A stretch of 64,000 nt of DNA from Prostheceraeus crozeri. Its lineage: Eukaryota > Platyhelminthes > Polycladida > Euryleptidae. Of this stretch, positions 56,051 to 64,000 are shown one piece after another (the stretch's first letter is position 1; each line of letters begins with the position of its first letter). The stretch lies in NCBI GenBank assembly GCA_907163375.1, contig CAJQUW010008601.1:27075-91074 (forward strand), in the 5' to 3' direction. Below the pieces are notes generated by a model, which made no database searches, was not told the DNA's origin, and saw nothing but the letters and a program-made list of their open reading frames with translations. The position numbers were made by a program, and so were the translations under genes.

Positions 56051-56198
56051 TGTCACTACTCCTCACTAGGAAATGGCCGGGCTTTGGTACTTTTAGTCCA
56101 GATGCCCTTCCTGCTGACTTCCAATGACACTTTCAGGGCTCAACTTCGACCAAAAGATTGTCTGGGCAAGCACTTAACCACCTCCTCAGAGACTGCGG
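56051..56198 (-). repeat. tRNA-derived SINE, inverted, copy B
   Basis: Equivalent of 11051-11198. Confidence 0.7.
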
Positions 56199-56712
56199 AA
56201 ATACTTTTTAAATGACCAAGCACACGTGTCTGCATAATAATTATATCCATTTATTTCCAGCTTTTGTAGCTTACTTTGTCAAAGATTTTTCAGGGATTAT
56301 TTCGTCAGCGCATTTCTCATTGTGATTTCCAAAAATGAAGGGAAATGGATGTAATTTCCGTGATTGTTAACGGAAGTTTAGACCAAAACTATCAACTTAA
56401 TTGTCTATGGCAGTGGTGGGCAACGCGTGGCCCGCCACCGATAGTCAAATCCAAAGTGGAACATTCTTTGTATAAGTGATGTCAAAATAGCCGACTCCGA
56501 CTTTGACCTGGTGCTTCTTAGGTTGAGCTTGATCTTCTGTAGAATTTGCAAAAGCTAATGACTTAATGAGGTAATTTTGGCACAAAAATATTCATTCAAA
56601 TGCTCAAACCATGTTCTCAGCATGAAGGTGAAGGACATAGCTATCAACTGCGTGAGTGCTAAGTCACATGGTGTTCGTTCGATACCTTTTTGAGCATGTT
56701 TCAACTCGTATT

Positions 56713-59536
56713 GAGCCACGTTGCAATTAGCCTAGAAATAGGCATGAATGAATCCAACATGTGATTTTTATAAGTCAAGTATTCCTTCCGAATTTTATTT
56801 GTATACTGCACCAATTTTGTACTAGAATGGCATCATCGCACGAGCATCTTTGGGGAGCCTATGCGCGGTTTCCGAAAGCCGGCTAGGTTTGGGTGACGTA
56901 TGCTTATGAACACTTACGTGTATGTAGTTTAAATAGCCTTTATTTGTATTATTTCATTTTGCACGATATGTAGGCGAATGGATGCACTGTATAGTTCCAC
57001 ACTGTCATTATTCGATGATATCTGGTCATATTTTCCAATATGGTCACATAAAGGACGATCATCATTTGAAAAAAGCTTCCGCAATCAGTTTGGTCTTCTC
57101 ACTTTTCATTATTCATATAGATTTTATAATGTAAAATACAGTCTTTAAAATTACGCTCAAAAGTACGCAATAAAGGAAAATGAACATATTTCTGCCCTTT
57201 GAAATTGGTGGCCCCGAGCCATCTCCCAGGCAACTGCTTGTGGTCCACTGTCCCAAGTTGGTTGCCAACCTATCATCTCTACTTTGTAATATTTTCTGCT
57301 ATTGCGGAGAAGTTTTATGAAATAAGGATGTCGGTTTAAGAACCTTAATTTCCGCAATGAAAGTTCTGCAGCTACTTTCTCCAAATTTCAGCCTGTGCAT
57401 TCAAAGATGTTGTTATAGCTATAGACAATGTTATATGATAATGCTGATTACCGTGAAAGTCACTTATTTAACCTTGGCGAAGTCTGAGCCACTACAACTT
57501 TGGTGTGTCATTAATTGAATAATTAAAGGATTTTGTAGCAAGGCTTTTAGTGTTTCCCTCTGACTGAATTCATTTTCTCATTGATCACTGAAAGACAATC
57601 ATTTCCCAATATTAAGTTTGCACGGTGCTGTATTACTGCGAAAAGCAGCCACGAATCTCGACTATTTGACAACACCTTGTTACGTATTTGCCTATGCAAG
57701 CCTGCACCGCTCCGAATGTTACAATATAGGCTATACGTGCGTCTCTGCGGTATTGAACGCAGCACTATCGAGTTCTACGTCTTTCAATGATAAAGGTTGC
57801 ATAGTTCTAGAGGACATCTTTCTAATCTTTCAATGAGTATCATGTTGATATAGCTATAGTTGAATATGAATATCGTTACGCGGAGATTTCTGTGTAGGTT
57901 TTCCAAAATCCCGAGATTGAGCAGAATGGAGAATATCCTATTACAAAGCATAGATATACTAAATGATGATAGCATGGGATACCGGTAGGGATTGCAATCC
58001 CGTTTTTCCGTCGGTTAGTGCAAATCCCGAAAACCGAGGATTAATGTGTCAATTTCGTTAGGCCTTCTCAGCCACACTACCAACACTGCCACCGTATTTT
58101 TGGTAGCAATTTACAGATGTTTTACTGCTTTGCTAGTAGAAACCGAATGGAATTTCGAATACCTTTCGATAACTTTCTTTGAGGTGCTAATTCAATATTG
58201 TAGCCTATATATTACATTTGCGTCAGCATACTTGCATGTGTGATCATATTCCTACGCCCTTTATGTTTCCGATCATAACTTGCAGGGTAGAGATTCTGCA
58301 ATCCCGGAAAATCTCGTTACGGGATTCCGGGATTGAGTAGAATGGCCAATATGCTATGACAAGGCACATGTGTATGTTAATAATATGGTATACCGCTATG
58401 TGGGAATAGCAGAGAGTCTTACAATAGCCTACCTCAATTGACAAGTCGACTTAAAGTTTACTCCGCTTGATCCACAAATTGACAACGACAACGTTGAGAG
58501 TTCCGGTAGCAGGGAACAGTTGCGAATTCCTGATTTTTGCGCCTTTAGTTTGCATTTTCCTGAGATTCGGGATTGGTAGAGTGAAGACCCGGTATTAGAG
58601 CCTGCATACAACAATCCAGAGTTTGCTTGATCCCGGGATTCGGGATTACAAGCTCTGACCGAGGATCGAGATTGACAAATTATAAGCACATCATGTGTAG
58701 CTATATACAAGTTAAATGGCAAGATAATCAAAATCACAGCTATTTCCTCAATACATTGCACTTCCTCAATACTAGCACATTGTGATTCCAAAATCTGAAG
58801 CTCAAGGTTGCAGGATTGAAGAATCTTTTACATGCCATCTTACCGTGAGCTAATGCTGTGAATAACAACTGTGGTGAAATGAATATAGTTCTTCCTGAAC
58901 AAATTAAACCGGGATTGAGTTAACCATATAGTCTAATTATGTAAACAAAAACTGCGTGGTCTAGTGAGCAGTTTGCCTCCTAGATCTCAATCCCGAGGAT
59001 TAGCTCGATTCCTAATCCCGGCATTGTTTGACCTATACTTCGCCAATACTCATCTTCACACATTGACAAGCTTGTTGTCATCACAAGATTGTTGTCACAC
59101 TGTCTTGCAGAATATATAATTCCGTGCGTTTGTAGAAATTCAACGGAAGTCTTCTCATCCTTGCAAATCGATGCCAGAGTCAACAAGTTCATCCTTGATC
59201 GAAGTGACAATGAGACAGGTGCAGCGATCGTGTGTGTTGCCCCTGGGCAATGAGTCACACTCACATATATGTGCGTATATGGCCGATGATCAAGGTCCAC
59301 CATGAACAGTCATTTTAGAGGATTGGCATATTCTACGTTATCGACTGTAGCGCAGCAACTATTTATCCGATTTGAATGAAATCCATAGCTAGACACTCCT
59401 CAAGATAGCGATCAGTTCAGTATAACATGATTTATCGAATTTTGAAGGAGTGGGGGGATAAAACCTACAAGTACACAATCTGGTAGGCCTATGCTTCTTA
59501 CAAACGTGGAAATTGAAGAGTTGAGAGATGAATATA
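56713..59536. other. Copy-B-only intron block with degenerate repeats
   Basis: Replaces the unrelated 11717-13559 of copy A. Between about 57890 and 59035 strings like CGGGATTCGGGATT and AATCCCG recur in both orientations. Two related units start near 57900 and 58310 (ATTGAGYAGAATGG followed by ATAC-rich DNA). No coding content. Possibly an old non-autonomous element. Confidence 0.5.
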
Positions 59537-59947
59537 CAAGTTCGATGTAAAGAAAATAGGAACGGGCCAAAGCTCCTGAGAATAATTTGTAATAGCTTAT
59601 TGCTCTGAATAACGCAGAGAATTATACCGCTCAGAATTTATATTGCTCTGAATAACGCATTACGCAATAAATTATTTTTCGCCAGTTTGTCTTCTTGGCA
59701 CTCAACATGGCATCTCTTCAGAAGTCTGATTGGAGCAAAACGTTGCTTAGTTATTCTCAGCAGTCTTGGCTTGCTTTCTCAGCATAAAAGAAAGAAATGA
59801 TGTTTACTGGAACATTTTGCATTTTGCCAGCTACAAGTATTGTTTTCCTTCATTTTGACCTTCTGTTTATACATGCGAAACTGTCTATATCTTTGTGCAT
59901 CCTCAAACAGCACAATGATTAAAACTATTAATTAACTTGCATTGCAG

Positions 59948-60032
59948 ATTATACGAGCGCCATCTACGGTCGAAAGGACCAACTCCTGAAAAAGTTGATA
60001 GATCAAAGAAGACGAGTCGAAAGCGGATTTGA
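59948..60032 (+). CDS. RSU1: RSU1 terminal coding exon, copy B
   Basis: Identical to 13934-14018. Encodes the basic RSU1 tail and the stop TGA at 60030-60032. With the upstream exons it completes a continuous RSU1 frame from 28841 or 29057 to here, over about 31 kb of genomic DNA. Confidence 0.92.
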
Positions 60033-62894
60033 AGATATTTTGTCCTTCAGACTTAACGGTTTTATATATTGCTTATTAATACATGACAATAATCAACTTA
60101 GTGTGTGTTTTCATCCTTTTGTATGTCATTGTCAAGGCCACATTGACATTTCTCCTGACAACGAGAGGAAAGGTGTGGGATGTGGTTCTCCCTTCTTGTC
60201 CATCTAAATGAAGATTTGGTGAACTTATCTCGACTGGGGCGACATATCCATGAATGAACTTAATACGCACTGAGACATGAACGTGATATTTAGGATATCG
60301 TGCACCTCTATAAGTCTTTGCGTGCGAAGAATAGGAATATTATGGAAATACGGATGAGATGAAATACCATCCAACTAACGTGAGTGAACGCGATTTGTCG
60401 GTCAGCAGGGTGAAATAAGGACTAGTCCCAGTGCATATTGAGCAATTCTTAGCATCGTGGAATTGCATTTTTGATGTTCCACTTGTTTTGGTGGATCATT
60501 TTTAACAATTTAAACCATCCTATGACAAATTCACTTGTTAGCTTCATACTAATATCACAAAGTTAGAATATAATGGTAGAAACAGATATGTAATTTTGAT
60601 GAGACCGATATAATTGACATCTTGATTATAATCATGGAACAATCTCTTTCGCAATCAGAAATTCCTGTGAATTGTTTTAACAAATTATAAATTTTCCAGT
60701 TTGGTAGTTTGGAAAATATACCAGATTACGATTTCCTAGGCATACGGGTTCAAATAACTGCCTTCTTTAGTGAGATATTTGAAGAATCGTGGAATTATCA
60801 GTTGGAAATTTACGTAAACTATCAGAGTCACTCCTTCCCTTTCTGAAAGCTATCTTTACTATAATCAAATGTTTTTCAAATGTAATGACGTCGAAATTTC
60901 TCGTGAAATAATGTGACCTTTTCGTGCGTCATCTGATGTCAACTGACGTAGATTTGCTTCTAGAGTTAGGCCCAAGGACGCCGTACGACTTTAGGGCAGG
61001 TATTGCATCGATCTAAAGGAGGACACTTTTGGGATATTCTATCCCATCCTTACACCCCATCCCCAATGTTTCATGTCCTAATTATGCTTTGTAGGCCCAC
61101 CCAAAGACCTGTTAGCTTTAGATTGATAAAACCACTACCGGTATGCATGAGGACAAGCGTACGTAAATCAAATGAGTAAAAATCACGTTGCTGTCAATTC
61201 TAGCCGAGGCCTTGGATATCAATAACAAGTTAAATTCTGTAGATTTACTGCATTTATACAAATCAAAAGTCCAATTCTATTTAAATAGATCTTATTTTAA
61301 GGGACACCTTTTCTTTTTTCTTGGAAATGACATGCAATTATCCAGTGGATAGTGCAGAAAGAGAACTTCTATTCAATGCTTTTCCAGTATGTATGCAAGC
61401 AGTCTCGCTGCATCAAGAAGCGTCTTTACAATTTAAACCATAAAACTTGTTCTTAAACAATTACAACTCAAACAATTACAGGTATTGAATGAATTGCTGT
61501 GGATCAAGAAAAGCAACATATAAAACTTTTCAAAACAATTCAAATCTCAGCACATCATGAAATGAGAAGGCTCCCATAGAACACAGGCGTAGACATTTCT
61601 GATCATCAGCACATGCTATTTGGCCAAGAAGAAAATCGATGACAAATTAGATTACATTTTGACGATAAAAAATTGAAAAGTTTGGCTATTTTCACTTAAA
61701 ATCGCTCCTGCTCAGAACAAAAAATTCTAATGTAGGTGCTCTAAGTGAGCTATGTCAATGAATATTATACTTGGAAGAGATCAAGGAACTTCCATAAAAT
61801 ATGTTCAATACAAAGCATGCTACAAAGCTCCGCGCAGTCATCGCACTTTGGATCATGGCAAAATTTGAAATATTTGGAAAAATACAATTTAGTTTTCAAG
61901 AACATGAGCACAAGAGTGTACCGGTAGGCTACATACATGTAAAATCATGTAGATTTTGTAATTTGTAATTTTGCAGCAGCTTGCAATAATGTGTCTTGTC
62001 ACACGAATTCTGAAAATCATTCGTAAATACTAATCTGCAACATCACGTCAGCGTCATTGTAAAATGCAGAGCGTTAGATAGTGAGTTGATAGTGACAAGC
62101 AAATTTCAATGGGTGAGTGATGCTGTTAGAGATTTGTTAGACTAGCAGTGTTTCTGTGCGCTCTCCTCAGGTTGTTCAACAAGACGAGATCATTTTTTCG
62201 CTACCTACATCAAATGATTTTGTTTGTTGATAATTTTGCTTTCAATTCACACTAAAAGTATCGTATAGCTATCTTTATAATTTCCTAATACACGTGTGAC
62301 CGGAAAGTACTTTGGAGGATTCATTTCACAATGATAGCATACATCAAATGCGTAACAAGCATGATGGTCCGCGTGAGACCGAAATCACATGGCATTGCAA
62401 CGTAACTAAAAACTTGTATAATCCCACTAGTCCAAAACGTGACAGTATGTTGACTATCCACTCGACTCCATGCATGTACTATATAAAGCCATGTTATAAT
62501 GATCAAGTTGTCACTGATTCTCTTTGTGATTAACTGTTGACCACCTTTTACAATATACGTAATCTTTCATATAAAATATTTTCTCTGTCAAACATCACCA
62601 TGGAAAGCAAGATTGAATATAATTTGAGTTAAATCACTCCATTGCTGGATGTGTATTTAAGAGCTAGTTTAAAGCTCATTTCAAAAGTCCAGGGTGCTGC
62701 CAGTTTACACACGTAAAAGCAAATTTATGTACACGGTAATAAAACCATGGCTTCTGGACGGCAAACTGCAGACCACAACACGCTTCAACTGCAAGTTTAT
62801 TAAAGAATATTTTTGGGTAATTCATGAAGAGGGCACACATGCAACACTTGCAACACCTGGTTTAGGGCAACATTTGCATCTGCAACACGTGCAA
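60033..62894. other. RSU1 3' flank and duplicated non-coding DNA
   Basis: To 60865 matches 14019-14852. From 60863 matches 21137-23165. The join (ATAATCAAATG) is where 6.3 kb present in copy A are missing. No gene seen. Confidence 0.6.
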
Positions 62895-62899
62895 AATAA

Positions 62900-63340
62900 T
62901 GGATAAAAGACCGTTCCAGGACACCATAAAATCAAAAAAATTAGTACTTTTAAAAACGACATAAATTTATGAATTTAGTCCCTTTTTCAGGTTTTTAAGA
63001 CCTAAATTCATGAATTTAGTCCATTCAAAAAGTACCATTTTTTCAAAAAATGGCATTTTTAAAAACGACATAAATTCATGAATTTGAACCCTTTTTCAGG
63101 TTATGATACCCAGTTTTTCAAATTTTTCAAAATCTCAAATTTGAGAATTACAATCGGGCGAAGCCCTAAAACCTTCGGTTCGATTTTCACCCGCCCCCAA
63201 AATCATGACCGTTCCAGGACACCGAAAAAATCATAAAAGTTAAGAATCTCAAAATTTGAGAATTACAATTTTCACCCCCGCCAAAATCATGACCGTTCTA
63301 GGACACCGAAAATTAGTATTTTAAAAACTCGTGGAATCTC
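62900..63340. repeat. Complex internally repeated region
   Basis: GACCGTTCCAGGACACC (or a one-base variant) occurs near 62909, 63208 and 63290. ACGACATAAATTCATGAATT-like strings occur near 62958 and 63066. CTCAAATTTGAGAATTACAA strings occur near 63133 and 63250. Adjacent to the end of duplication copy B. Confidence 0.7.
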
Positions 63341-64000
63341 TTGTCATTTCAATTTACCCATCGGTAAACTTTCGACATTTCATTTTACGCGTGCGTGAAC
63401 TTTTGACATTTCAATTTACCCCTACGTAAATTATTTTCAGAATCAGTTCTCAATATCTGTTTTCAAAATCTGTTTTTCAAATTCAGTTTTAGAAATCCAT
63501 TTGCAAAATTCATTTAACGTTTCCTCTCTTGTATTGATTAAAAGTACTTCGCACTGTGAAGTAATGAATAGTTTAAGCAGATAAGAGTGCAGTGACAATA
63601 AAAGCTTCTAATCTTCTTCTAAATTTAGAACGCATAAACGGCGATATGCGGGTTAGTTGTTATAGCAATTTTAAACAATCATTTTAACGATGAAACATAT
63701 TAACAAATAAAGTTCATGAAGAAAATGGAAATATGCAAAACAATGTAGATTAGAATAATTATAATATAATCATTTCAAAATCGAATAAGTAGTAAGGTAA
63801 GTCATCATTATGAGACAGTTTTTTAAATCTAGGGGGTCCCTTTAAGAAATTATTTTATTATAAAATGAGTAACATTAGAGACTTCCTAAAAATATACGGC
63901 AAACAAACCACTACAAATATCGATTTAAATAAGATCGCAAATCAATTGGGAAGAAAGATTTTTCACATATTGATGAGAAATGAATTGCAATAGATTAAAG
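63341..64000. other. No gene seen
   Basis: AT-rich. Short repeats of TTTACCCxTxxGTAAA type near 63353-63427. Nothing else recognisable. Confidence 0.5.

Larger units (their letters stand above)
39817..62894. repeat. Large segmental duplication, copy B
   Basis: Collinear partner of 7638-23165 (see that entry). It differs by a 12.5-kb nested insertion (about 41289-53871), a 2.8-kb intron block (56713-59536) and absence of the 6.3 kb at 14853-21136. Confidence 0.9.

Overview
This is intron-bearing, AT-rich nuclear DNA from an animal, crowded with transposable elements. The only host genes I recognise are RSU1 (Ras suppressor protein 1, a leucine-rich-repeat adhesion protein) and a secreted C-type lectin with a long coiled coil. 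The mixture of Crypton-like, pogo, piggyBac, hAT-like and CR1-like elements, a transposase with a RAG1-N-terminal-like region, and many short 'taggcct'-type strings suggests a marine invertebrate (an echinoderm is one possibility). I cannot fix the phylum from sequence alone.

Layout. 1-2542: dispersed or duplicated repeat with a LINE 3' remnant. 3195-4533: a 157/161-bp satellite that runs directly into a truncated pogo-type transposase (4532-5486). 5795-7570: a Crypton-like element with a 400-aa tyrosine-recombinase-like ORF. 7638-23165: duplication copy A, holding the last two RSU1 coding exons, SINEs, a deleted pogo element, the short form of the Crypton-like element and several TIR elements. 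23872-31208: more copies of the first repeat, a hAT-like transposase relic and two RSU1 exons. 31913-32938: a non-autonomous element with a perfect 8-bp target duplication. 33115-33713: three RSU1 leucine-rich-repeat exons. 35752-36593: another TIR element. 37476-38633: the lectin gene, antisense inside an RSU1 intron. 39817-62894: duplication copy B, with the last two RSU1 exons at 55010 and 59948.

Copy B carries a 12.5-kb insertion absent from copy A (about 41289-53871). It is bounded by 300-bp inverted repeats (41293-41593 and 53512-53811). Inside are two divergently oriented genes: a 651-aa D/D/E-type transposase with a RAG1-N-terminal-like cysteine region, and a tyrosine recombinase gene. 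A 3.2-kb piggyBac element with clean TTAA sites and a 4.1-kb CR1-like LINE are nested within. Without them the host element would be about 5.2 kb. This is the best candidate for an undescribed system in the window.

RSU1 exons at 28841 (tentative), 29057, 33115, 33295, 33599, 55010 and 59948 join in phase into one leucine-rich-repeat reading frame ending in a stop at 60032. The first exons of the gene are not seen. The copy A exons are identical to those of copy B although the flanking introns differ by several percent. The arrangement may be a true tandem duplication or two haplotypes placed end to end in the assembly.
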